In this document: piece by piece, positions 1 through 6,372 of the stretch
Layout of the letters: each line of letters begins with the position of its first letter
Position numbering within the stretch: the stretch's first letter is position 1
Assembly (NCBI GenBank): GCA_031289445.1
Contig: JAITPL010000130.1
Coordinates: forward strand, 1-15,651
DNA from: Tannerella sp.
GTDB lineage: Bacteria > Bacteroidota > Bacteroidia > Bacteroidales > Tannerellaceae
Length of the DNA: 15,651 bases
Reading direction: 5' to 3'
Notes under the pieces: generated by a model
Seen by the model: only the letters and a program-made list of their open reading frames with translations
Database searches by the model: none
Told to the model about the DNA's origin: nothing
Program-made: the position numbers and the translations under genes

Positions 1-104
1 GCAGCGGCAATCTCGGTATTATGGACTACTACAAGATGAAGAACATCGAAGCCGATACTTCCATGCGCGACGCCATTTCAAAACCGGTCAAACCGATAAA
101 GTAG
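1..104 (+). CDS. C-terminal end of an unidentified protein (partial)
   Basis: An open frame enters from the left edge, with its first whole codon at position 3, and ends at the TAG at 102-104. It gives about 33 residues, reading [20 protein letters not shown] and then a Lys/Pro-rich end. The codon use is protein-like and the same-strand udp gene begins 41 bp later. No motif identifies the family, so no function is proposed. The stop codon lies inside a GC-rich hairpin (101-123). The tail is too short to tell an enzyme from an envelope protein. Confidence 0.55.
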   Translation, partial: SGNLGIMDYYKMKNIEADTSMRDAISKPVKPIK

Positions 105-123
105 GGGCCGGGCTTGCCCCTGC
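101..123 (+). repeat. GC-rich hairpin overlapping a stop codon, REP-like
   Basis: AGGGGC at 103-108 pairs perfectly with GCCCCT at 116-121 around a 7-nt loop. The stem can extend outward by a G-U and a G-C pair to 101 and 123. GTAG sits at the 5' foot, overlapping the TAG stop of the preceding gene. No T-run follows, so it is not a standard intrinsic terminator. GTAG-flanked hairpins are typical of REP elements. It could also simply stabilise the mRNA 3' end. Confidence 0.45.
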
Positions 124-145
124 CCACACAGCGAACAAAGATTAA

Positions 146-1015
146 ATGAGACCAATTCCTTCTTCCGAATTGATTATTAATGCAGATGGGAGTATCTTCC
201 ATCTGCATCTGCGACCGGAGCAACTCGCCGACCGCGTGATTCTTGTCGGCGATCCTGCACGTGTGGATACCGTAGCCGCTTACCTGACAGACCGCGAGTA
301 CGACATCGCCAACCGCGAGTTTCATTCGGTTACAGGATGCTATCGGGGCAAACGCATCACGGCAGTCTCGCACGGCATAGGCTGCGATAACATCGACATT
401 GTGCTAAACGAACTTGATGCTCTGGCTAATATAGATTTTGCCTCTCGGACGGTGCGCAGCGACTTCCGCCAACTGACACTCGTTCGCATAGGTACTTCGG
501 GGGGATTGCAGCCGTTCACGCAGACTGGAACGTATGTCGCAGCCGCTCAATCCATAGGTCTGGACGGTGTAATCTACTTTTATGCCGGTAATGCCGAGAT
601 GCGCGACGCCGAACTGGAAGAAGCGCTGATACGGCAGTTGGAATGGAAAATCGAGGGCCTGCGTCCATACGTTGTTTCGGCAGATAGCGGGTTGCTCGAC
701 AGGATAGCGCAGGATGATATTGTGCGTGGCCTTACGATTGCGGCTAACGGCTTCTATGGCCCGCAGGGTCGAGAGTTGCGCCTGCCGCTGACCGACCCGA
801 CACTCAATGCCAAAATCGAAGCTTTTGAATTTGGCGGTCGGCGTATCACCAACTATGAAATGGAAAGTTCGGCGCTATCGGGATTAGCGGCTCTGATGGG
901 ACATCGCGCTCTGACGGTATGCTGCATAATAGCAGGCCGAGTCAATAAAAACATGAATACCGAATATAGGGACGCCCTCCCTGCCCTGATAGAAAAAGTA
1001 CTGAACAGAATATAA
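146..1015 (+). CDS. udp: Uridine phosphorylase-type nucleoside phosphorylase
   Basis: This cytosolic enzyme of the PNP/UDP phosphorylase family probably converts uridine and phosphate to uracil and ribose-1-phosphate (pyrimidine salvage). Visible family motifs are the phosphate loop GDPAR (35-39), Phe18-His19 and Arg57 in positions matching E. coli Udp Phe7-His8 and Arg48, GIGCDNIDIV (77-86), RIGTSGG (114-120), FYGPQGR (203-209) with Gln207 and Arg209 as the uracil-reading pair, and YEMESSAL (237-244) for ribose binding. The Gln/Arg pair favours uridine over purine nucleosides. At 289 residues it is somewhat longer than E. coli Udp, mainly through an N-terminal extension of about 11 residues. 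The ATG at 146 is the first in frame, and no Shine-Dalgarno or promoter is evident. It stands alone; specificity is inferred from motifs. Confidence 0.93.
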   Translation: MRPIPSSELIINADGSIFHLHLRPEQLADRVILVGDPARVDTVAAYLTDREYDIANREFHSVTGCYRGKRITAVSHGIGCDNIDIVLNELDALANIDFASRTVRSDFRQLTLVRIGTSGGLQPFTQTGTYVAAAQSIGLDGVIYFYAGNAEMRDAELEEALIRQLEWKIEGLRPYVVSADSGLLDRIAQDDIVRGLTIAANGFYGPQGRELRLPLTDPTLNAKIEAFEFGGRRITNYEMESSALSGLAALMGHRALTVCCIIAGRVNKNMNTEYRDALPALIEKVLNRI

Positions 1016-1081
1016 AACGCAATACGGAATGCTTTAGCGATTGTCTGAACTCCGTAGGAATTGGCGGGGGTGATAGATTGT

Positions 1082-1211
1082 TTCTATTGATATGTATGTC
1101 CTAACGGACAAAAAAATATAAGATAGATATTCTATTGATATATGTCCTAACGGACAAAAAAATATAAGATAAATCTTCTATTGATATATGTTCTAACTGA
1201 CAAAAAAATAT
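1082..1211 (+). repeat. Three tandem copies of a 46-bp hairpin repeat
   Basis: Three units have hairpin cores at 1098-1109, 1144-1155 and 1190-1201, exactly 46 bp apart. Each has the flank TTCTATTGATAT, then a small stem GTCC-TAAC-GGAC, then an A-run with ATATAAGATA. The third unit has GTTC-TAAC-TGAC, so its stem is decayed, and its tail is cut short. The array ends 16 bp before the GH92 start codon and would lie in its 5' leader or promoter region. The same flank and core recur after the GH92 gene at 3825-3853. Confidence 0.85.
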
Positions 1212-1227
1212 TACTTTAATAGACATT

Positions 1228-3519
1228 ATGACTAAGAAAATCCTTTTAATCGGCGGCCTTTGCTGCCTTATTTCATGTAGCGGCCGCGAGTCGCACATCT
1301 CCGACTACGTCAATCCGTTTATCGGAGCAAGCACCAGCTCCGTGCTGGCGAGGGCGTCTCACGGTCTGGGAAAAACCTTCCCCGGCGCGGCAACGCCTTT
1401 CGGCATGACACAGGTCAGCCCCAATACCGTCACCGGCGGCGACAACGGACCCGGCTACAGTTACGAACACACAAGCATCGAAGGTTTTGCCTTCACGCAG
1501 ATGAGCGGCATAGGCTGGTATGGCGACCTCGGCAACCTGCTCGTTATGCCGACCACAGGCCAACTGCACACCTCCTCCGGCGACCGCGACAACACCGCCA
1601 CAGGTTACCGCTCGCTCTACGACAAACAGAGCGAACAGGCCCGCGCAGGCTACTATTCCGCCCGGCTGACCGACTACAACATCCTCGCCGAAGCTACCGC
1701 CTCGCCACACGGAGGCATCCTGCGCTTCACTTTCCCCGAAAACCCGCAGTCGAGGATTCAGATAGACCTGGCGCGGCGCGTGGGCGGGACCTCGGTTTAT
1801 CAATATGTGAAGGTCGTTGACAAATACACCGTTCAGGGCTGGATGCGATGCACTGCCGAAGGTGGCGGATGGGGTAACGGAAGCGGCAAGCCCGACTATA
1901 CGGTCTATTTTTATGCCCGCTTCAGCCGGCCGCTTGAAAACTACGGCTTCTGGCGTGCCGATATCCCCGACGACTGGCAGCGCAAACTGCAGAATGTACC
2001 CTCAAAACCTTATCAGCAGCGCGTCGCCGAAGCCGAAATCATTCGCGGCGTCGATGAAATGGAAGGCAAACACATAGGATTCTTCACGGAGTTTCCGACC
2101 GCCGAAGACGAGGCAGTCACTTTCAGTGCAGGCATCTCGTTTGTCGATATGGAGGGAGCCGAAAAGAATTTCAAGGCCGAACTCAAGGGAACTTCGTTCG
2201 ACAAAATCTATCAAACGACACGCAAACTGTGGGATGCCGAGCTTGCGAAAATCACCGTCGAGGGCGGAACGGAAGACGAAAAGACCATCTTCTACACCGC
2301 CATGTATCACACGATGATAGACCCCCGGCTCTTCTCCGACGTTGACGGTCGCTACCCGGGCGCCGACCGGCAAATACACAAGTCCGACAAATACAGTCGC
2401 CGCACTATTTTCAGCGGCTGGGACGTGTTCCGCAGTCAGTTTCCACTGCAGACGATTATCAATCCCGCGCTTGTAAACGACGAAATCAACTCCTTTATAG
2501 ACCTGGCCCGGGAAAGCGGCTACGGTTATTACGAGCGCTGGGAGTTTCTCAACGCCTACAGCGGCTGCATGGTAGGCAATCCGGCAATCTCCGTCATCGC
2601 CGACGCCTACGTCAAGGGAATCCGCGACTTCGACCTCGATGAAGCCTACAAGTACGCTCTCAATACATCCAAACAGTCGGGAAACAACGAGCTTGGATAC
2701 TCGCCGGGCAACATCTCCGTCACCCTCGAATACGCCTATTCCGACTGGTGCATGTCGATACTGGCAAAGGCGTTGGGCAAAACTGACGACGAGAACTATT
2801 TTGCTGCGCGGGGCAAGTCCTATCAGTCGATTTTCGACGGTGAATCGGGCTGGTTTCGTCCGAAAAAGGCTGACGGCGAGTGGCAGGAACTGCCCGAAGG
2901 CACAACTGCCGCCGACTTTCGCCTGCGTCAGGACTATGGCAGCGTCGAATCCAATCCTTATCAGCAAGGCTGGTTTGTGCCGCACGACATTGACGGAATG
3001 GTTGCGCTGATGGGCGGCCGCGAACGCACGCTTGCCGACCTGACCGCCTTCTTCGACAATGTGCCCGACGACTTGCTCTGGAATAATTACTACAACCACT
3101 CAAACGAGCCGGTGCATCACGTTCCCTTCCTGTTCAACCGTTTGGGCGCTCCCCAGCTGACTCAGAAATGGACGCGCAAAATCTGCGCCGTCGCATATCA
3201 GAACGGGGTCGCCGGACTTGTAGGCAACGAGGATTGCGGACAGATGTCGGCATGGTATATCCTCGCCGCAAGCGGTATCCATCCCGTTTGTCCGGGCGAG
3301 ACGCGCTTCGAGTTGACCTCGCCGGTCTTTAACCGCATCACGTTCAATCTCGACAACGGCAAGACCTTCACCATCTCGGCGGCAAACAATTCGCCCGACA
3401 ATATTTATATCCGCTCGGCAAAGTTGAACGGCAAGCCGTATGACAAGCTGTATCTTGATTACAGCGATATTGTAAGCGGAGGTACGCTGGAGCTGGAAAT
3501 GGGAGGTCTAAGTAATTAG
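1228..3519 (+). CDS. GH92 family alpha-mannosidase-like lipoprotein
   Basis: The protein probably trims alpha-linked mannose from glycans at the cell envelope. A lipoprotein signal (MTKKILLIGG with lipobox LISC, Cys17) precedes the mature protein. No acidic surface-export motif follows the Cys, so a periplasmic location is as likely as the surface. The N-terminal beta-sandwich begins near residue 27 (YVNPFIGAS), followed by the (alpha/alpha)6 catalytic domain. Family motifs seen are MSGIGWYGDLGN, GWDVFRSQFP (397 on), ESNPYQQGWFVPHDI with Glu574 as probable acid, HVPFLFN (631-637) and GNEDCGQMSAWY (666 on) with the probable base and Ca2+ region. Length (763) is normal for GH92. No SusC/SusD pair or other glycosidase is adjacent. 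The gene appears more GC-rich than its neighbours and is bracketed by repeats, which may indicate transfer. Linkage specificity cannot be read. Confidence 0.93.
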   Translation: MTKKILLIGGLCCLISCSGRESHISDYVNPFIGASTSSVLARASHGLGKTFPGAATPFGMTQVSPNTVTGGDNGPGYSYEHTSIEGFAFTQMSGIGWYGDLGNLLVMPTTGQLHTSSGDRDNTATGYRSLYDKQSEQARAGYYSARLTDYNILAEATASPHGGILRFTFPENPQSRIQIDLARRVGGTSVYQYVKVVDKYTVQGWMRCTAEGGGWGNGSGKPDYTVYFYARFSRPLENYGFWRADIPDDWQRKLQNVPSKPYQQRVAEAEIIRGVDEMEGKHIGFFTEFPTAEDEAVTFSAGISFVDMEGAEKNFKAELKGTSFDKIYQTTRKLWDAELAKITVEGGTEDEKTIFYTAMYHTMIDPRLFSDVDGRYPGADRQIHKSDKYSRRTIFSGWDVFRSQFPLQTIINPALVNDEINSFIDLARESGYGYYERWEFLNAYSGCMVGNPAISVIADAYVKGIRDFDLDEAYKYALNTSKQSGNNELGYSPGNISVTLEYAYSDWCMSILAKALGKTDDENYFAARGKSYQSIFDGESGWFRPKKADGEWQELPEGTTAADFRLRQDYGSVESNPYQQGWFVPHDIDGMVALMGGRERTLADLTAFFDNVPDDLLWNNYYNHSNEPVHHVPFLFNRLGAPQLTQKWTRKICAVAYQNGVAGLVGNEDCGQMSAWYILAASGIHPVCPGETRFELTSPVFNRITFNLDNGKTFTISAANNSPDNIYIRSAKLNGKPYDKLYLDYSDIVSGGTLELEMGGLSN

Positions 3520-3560
3520 AGTGTAGAAACGATGATATGGATAGATTGCTTCGTGCCCTG

Positions 3561-3604
3561 CATTGCGGGTGAAGACGGGGCGCGCCCCGTCTTCACCCGC
3601 AATG
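3561..3604. repeat. Perfect 44-bp palindrome
   Basis: Two perfectly complementary 22-bp arms (3561-3582 and 3583-3604) meet without a spacer at CG|CG. The outer part is CATTGCGGGTGAAGACGGGG. It lies 41 bp after the GH92 stop. In RNA it would form a very stable hairpin. No T-run follows on either strand, so it is not a classical intrinsic terminator, but it could protect the GH92 mRNA 3' end. Alternatively it is a dispersed palindromic repeat. Confidence 0.85.
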
Positions 3605-3624
3605 TGGAGGAATTAATACGTTGC

Positions 3625-3654
3625 ATCCCCGGTAGGGGATTCATATCAATAGAA
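3625..3654 (-). repeat. Hairpin-repeat copy, CCCC/GGGG stem type
   Basis: ATCCCC (3625-3630) pairs with GGGGAT (3635-3640) around GGTA. It is followed by TTCATATCAATAGAA (3640-3654), the reverse complement of the flank found in the tandem array at 1082. Read on the minus strand the unit is flank, then stem, then TACC loop, then stem. Confidence 0.75.
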
Positions 3655-3658
3655 TTGT

Positions 3659-3686
3659 GAATGGTGAATTATGAATGGTGAATTAT
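3659..3686. repeat. 14-bp tandem duplication
   Basis: GAATGGTGAATTAT occurs twice in tandem (3659-3672 and 3673-3686) without mismatch, between two hairpin-repeat copies. It has no coding or regulatory meaning that I can see. Confidence 0.8.
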
Positions 3687-3689
3687 TTT

Positions 3690-3717
3690 TCCCCGTCGGG
3701 GATTCATATCAATAGAA
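3690..3717 (-). repeat. Hairpin-repeat copy, CCCC/GGGG stem type
   Basis: TCCCC (3690-3694) pairs with GGGGA (3698-3702) around a GTC loop. The intact flank TTCATATCAATAGAA follows at 3703-3717. The orientation is the same as that of the copy at 3625-3654. Confidence 0.75.
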
Positions 3718-3735
3718 CACGGTATCATCCACACC

Positions 3736-3805
3736 TTTTTCCCCGTAGGGGATTCACGTTCAAATAATCCGGTTTGTTTGTCGGTGAATCCCCTACGGGG
3801 AAAAA
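3736..3805. repeat. Inverted pair of hairpin-repeat copies (70-bp imperfect palindrome)
   Basis: The outer arms 3736-3757 and 3784-3805 are perfectly complementary over 22 bp and each contains its own TCCCC-TAC-GGGGA hairpin. Symmetry continues imperfectly to a CCGG centre at 3769-3772. The flank TTCTATTGATATGAA is degenerate here and only TGAA remains next to the stem. Head-to-head paired hairpins of this kind resemble BIME arrangements of REP sequences. Confidence 0.75.
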
Positions 3806-3824
3806 AGAAAGAGAGAAACATTTT

Positions 3825-3853
3825 TTCTATTGATATGAAAGTCCTAACGGACT
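3825..3853 (+). repeat. Hairpin-repeat copy, GTCC/GGAC stem type
   Basis: The intact flank TTCTATTGATATGAA (3825-3839) is followed by AGTCC-TAAC-GGACT (3840-3853). The stem type and orientation match the tandem array before GH92, whereas the other copies in this gap have the CCCC/GGGG stem. Confidence 0.75.
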
Positions 3854-3941
3854 AACAGAGACGGTATCATCCACACAAGTTTGTCCGTCCGTTGCAACAA
3901 AGTCGTTTTAGAGTTGTGAAACGATATTATAAGTGGAGCGC

Positions 3942-3977
3942 TGTCCCCATTGTCCCTACCGTCCCCATCGCCCCCAA
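3942..3977. repeat. 9-bp short tandem array, four units
   Basis: Four successive 9-mers, TGTCCCCAT, TGTCCCTAC, CGTCCCCAT and CGCCCCCAA, form a C-rich minisatellite. No open frame uses it. It lies about 110 bp before the antiporter start codon and 70 bp upstream of its probable -7 box. Confidence 0.6.
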
Positions 3978-4046
3978 AATGAATGGATTAAGCTGCGGTA
4001 CGCTATAGTTTGAAACGAGTGAAAGGAAGAAAAGCAAATAAATTAT

Positions 4047-4054
4047 TAACTTTG
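4047..4054 (+). promoter_or_regulatory. Probable Bacteroidota -7 promoter element
   Basis: TAACTTTG matches TAnnTTTG exactly and lies 33 bp before the antiporter ATG. No TTTG is seen at the usual 19-21 bp upstream; the nearest (4009-4012) is too far. The call therefore rests on the -7 box alone. Confidence 0.55.
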
Positions 4055-4087
4055 TAGCCGAAAAGTAAGCAAGTAAGATAAGCAATT

Positions 4088-6370
4088 ATGGGACACCTAC
4101 CTGATTTAATAAAAGATTTGGCATTGATACTGATTTCGGCGGGTATCATTACCGTCATCTTCAAATGGCTTCGACAGCCGGTTGTACTGGGTTATATAGT
4201 AGCCGGATTTGTAGCCGGGCCGCACCTTAACAAACTGCTCGACATTGCGTGGCCGCCTACCGTGTCGGATATAGCCAACATCAGCACTTGGGCTGATATC
4301 GGCGTTATATTCCTGCTCTTCGCGCTCGGACTGGAGTTCAGTTTCAAGAAACTGCTGAAAGTAGGCGGTCAAGCCTCCATAGCGACGCTTATCAACATGG
4401 GGTCGATGATCGGTACAGGCTATCTTGTCGGCAAACTTCTGGGCTGGGGTGATATGGACAGCATCTTTCTGGGCGGCATGTTGTCGATGTCATCTACCAC
4501 AATCATCATCAAGGCCTTCAATGACATGAATCTGCAGAAGACTAAGTTTGCCAACATCGTTTTCGGAATGCTGATAGTCGAAGATTTGGCAGCCATATTG
4601 ATGATGGTTTTGTTAACTACATTCGCCGTCAGCAAGCGTTTTGAGGGCGGCGAACTTGTAACCGGCGTCGTCAAGCTGATGTTCTTTATTTTCATGTGGT
4701 TTGTTGTCGGCATATATCTGATTCCAACCATACTAAAGTGGTTGAAGAAATATCTCAACGACGAGACCCTGCTGATTATATCCGTCGGGTTGTGTTTCGG
4801 TATGGTTATGTTCGCAAGTTCGGTAGGATTTTCGTCGGCTCTGGGCGCTTTTATCATGGGTTCCATTCTTGCCGAAACAATTGAATCAAAGCATATCGAG
4901 CATATCATCGAGCCGTTGAAAAACTTCTTCGGAGCGGTGTTTTTCGTCTCCGTGGGGATGATGATGGAGCCGTTGCTTATCTGGGAATACGCGGGTATAA
5001 TCATTCTGCTGACGCTGGTAGTGCTTATAGGGCGAGTGATATTTACCATACTTGGAGTGATAGCTTCCGGGCAGAGATTGAAAGTAGCCATACAATCCGG
5101 TTTCAGTCTGGCGCAAATAGGCGAATTTTCGTTTATCATAGCCACGCTCGGAATGAGTCTCGGAGTGATAAGCAAGATACTCTATCCCATAATCGTAGCC
5201 GTCTCGGTCATTACCACTTTTACCACTCCGTATTTCATCAGGATGTCGCCCGCCGTTTCCGCTGTGATAGAGCGACTTATTCCGCCCGGGTGGTCAAAAC
5301 TGATAACCGGTTACTCGGCCTCCGACCTGCGTGTTGTAAACAAACAAAACGACTGGAACCGGTTACTGAAGAGCGTCATGCTTCAGGTCGGCATCTATTT
5401 GACCATCTCTGTCGCCGTTATACTGATATGCAAGGCCTACCTCATTCCGTTCGTCACCCACAATGTTGCGGGCGTATGGGGCAAGTTGCTCGGAGCCGTG
5501 ATCACCCTGCTTTTTATGTCTCCGTTTATAAGGGCGATGATAATGAAAAAATTGACTTCGGAAGTATTTAAGAAGTTATGGAACGACAATCACTTCAATC
5601 GCGCCGGACTGATATTGATGATACTGTTCCGCGGCATACTTGGAGTAATCCTTATATCTATGGTACTTATCCCCCTGTTTTCAATCGACAAGGCTGTGTT
5701 GATAATCATCTCGCTTATACTGACTGTCTGCATGGTATTTTCGCGGGGATTGAAGTTGCAATCGAAAAAAATCGAATCGCGCTTCCTCGAAAACCTCAGC
5801 CGCAAGCAGCGGTTCGACGACCGCAACGCCGCCATACTCTCGTCTGTAGCCGATAACATGCTGGCCAAAAATATTCATGTCGAGGAGTTTGACATATCGC
5901 CCTCGTCGCACGTCATAGGCAAGACGCTGAAAGAGTTGCAATTCAAGCAGAAGACAGGTGTTTCGGTCATCACTATCCTGCGCGGCAACCGCAAAATTAA
6001 TATCCCCGGCCCGAACGAACACATCTATCCTTGCGACAGGATAGTTGTGTCGGGCAGCGACGAGGAGCTAAAGCTGCTTGTCGGATTTATCGGCAACGTA
6101 ACCGCGCCGGATTTGCATGAAGAAGTTCCGCAATATCACATCAACCTCTCGCAGTTTGAGATAGAGCCTGATTCACCCTTTGCCGGAAAGAAGATACGCG
6201 ACATACGGCTGCGCGAACTCACCGAGACAATGATAATAGGCATTGAGCGGGGCGACAAGGCGATAGTGAACTTCAACGCCAACTTCGAGTTTCGTGAAGG
6301 CGATGTACTGCTCCTCGCGGGCGAGCAGGAAAAGCTGGACATGTTCGGCGAAAACATTCGGGATATATAG
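4088..6370 (+). CDS. CPA2 cation:proton antiporter with two TrkA_C domains
   Basis: This inner-membrane monovalent cation/H+ antiporter of the KefB/YbaL type probably moves K+ or Na+ against protons for pH and ion balance. The Na_H_Exchanger domain spans about residues 10-390, with LFALGLEFS (77-85), the ion-site Glu165-Asp166 in MLIVEDLAAI, FFVSVGM (285-291) and GEFSF (345-349). A second hydrophobic block (about 430-555) follows, then two soluble TrkA_C/RCK_C domains (about 595-670 and 683-757), likely gating domains binding a small ligand. No Rossmann TrkA_N domain is visible, unlike KefB/KefC. The 760-residue length is long because of the second membrane block. The ATG at 4088 gives a sensible membrane N-terminus. 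It runs tail to tail into the PIN-PhoH gene with 2 bp between stops. The transported ion cannot be decided. Confidence 0.9.
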   Translation: MGHLPDLIKDLALILISAGIITVIFKWLRQPVVLGYIVAGFVAGPHLNKLLDIAWPPTVSDIANISTWADIGVIFLLFALGLEFSFKKLLKVGGQASIATLINMGSMIGTGYLVGKLLGWGDMDSIFLGGMLSMSSTTIIIKAFNDMNLQKTKFANIVFGMLIVEDLAAILMMVLLTTFAVSKRFEGGELVTGVVKLMFFIFMWFVVGIYLIPTILKWLKKYLNDETLLIISVGLCFGMVMFASSVGFSSALGAFIMGSILAETIESKHIEHIIEPLKNFFGAVFFVSVGMMMEPLLIWEYAGIIILLTLVVLIGRVIFTILGVIASGQRLKVAIQSGFSLAQIGEFSFIIATLGMSLGVISKILYPIIVAVSVITTFTTPYFIRMSPAVSAVIERLIPPGWSKLITGYSASDLRVVNKQNDWNRLLKSVMLQVGIYLTISVAVILICKAYLIPFVTHNVAGVWGKLLGAVITLLFMSPFIRAMIMKKLTSEVFKKLWNDNHFNRAGLILMILFRGILGVILISMVLIPLFSIDKAVLIIISLILTVCMVFSRGLKLQSKKIESRFLENLSRKQRFDDRNAAILSSVADNMLAKNIHVEEFDISPSSHVIGKTLKELQFKQKTGVSVITILRGNRKINIPGPNEHIYPCDRIVVSGSDEELKLLVGFIGNVTAPDLHEEVPQYHINLSQFEIEPDSPFAGKKIRDIRLRELTETMIIGIERGDKAIVNFNANFEFREGDVLLLAGEQEKLDMFGENIRDI

Positions 6371-6372
6371 AA

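Larger units (their letters stand above)
3719..3876. repeat. 16-bp direct repeat pair flanking hairpin copies
   Basis: ACGGTATCATCCACAC occurs identically at 3719-3734 and 3861-3876, 142 bp apart, enclosing three hairpin-repeat copies. It may reflect a local duplication or the insertion of repeat material between the two copies. Confidence 0.7.
3520..4087. other. 568-bp repeat-rich intergenic region
   Basis: No credible gene lies in this stretch between the GH92 and antiporter genes. It holds a perfect 44-bp palindrome, five hairpin-repeat copies (two inverted relative to each other in a 70-bp imperfect palindrome), a 14-bp tandem duplication, a 16-bp direct repeat pair, a 9-bp four-unit array and, at its right end, a probable promoter for the antiporter. 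Each is listed separately. The part at about 3877-3941 and 3978-4040 shows nothing recognisable. Confidence 0.8.

Noticed and set aside
1082..1211. Tandem repeat array as a CRISPR
   Set aside because: The units abut with a 46-bp period and are nearly identical throughout. There are no unique spacers and no cas genes in the window.
1101..1298. Minus-strand open frame spanning the tandem repeat array
   Set aside because: Its repeated peptide comes only from translating the 46-bp DNA repeat. It overlaps the GH92 start and has no promoter.
2002..3099. Long minus-strand open frame (365 codons) inside the GH92 gene
   Set aside because: It is antisense to a gene with clear family motifs. Its translation is low in recognisable structure and arises from GC-rich codon bias on the other strand.
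3561..3604. 44-bp palindrome as an intrinsic terminator of GH92
   Set aside because: No T-run follows on either strand and the palindrome has no loop spacer. It may affect the mRNA end but does not meet the terminator pattern.
4420..5175. Minus-strand open frame of 251 codons inside the antiporter gene
   Set aside because: Its composition is rich in Ile, Ser, Met and Thr with no domain pattern, and the + strand frame has intact antiporter motifs. It is a shadow frame.
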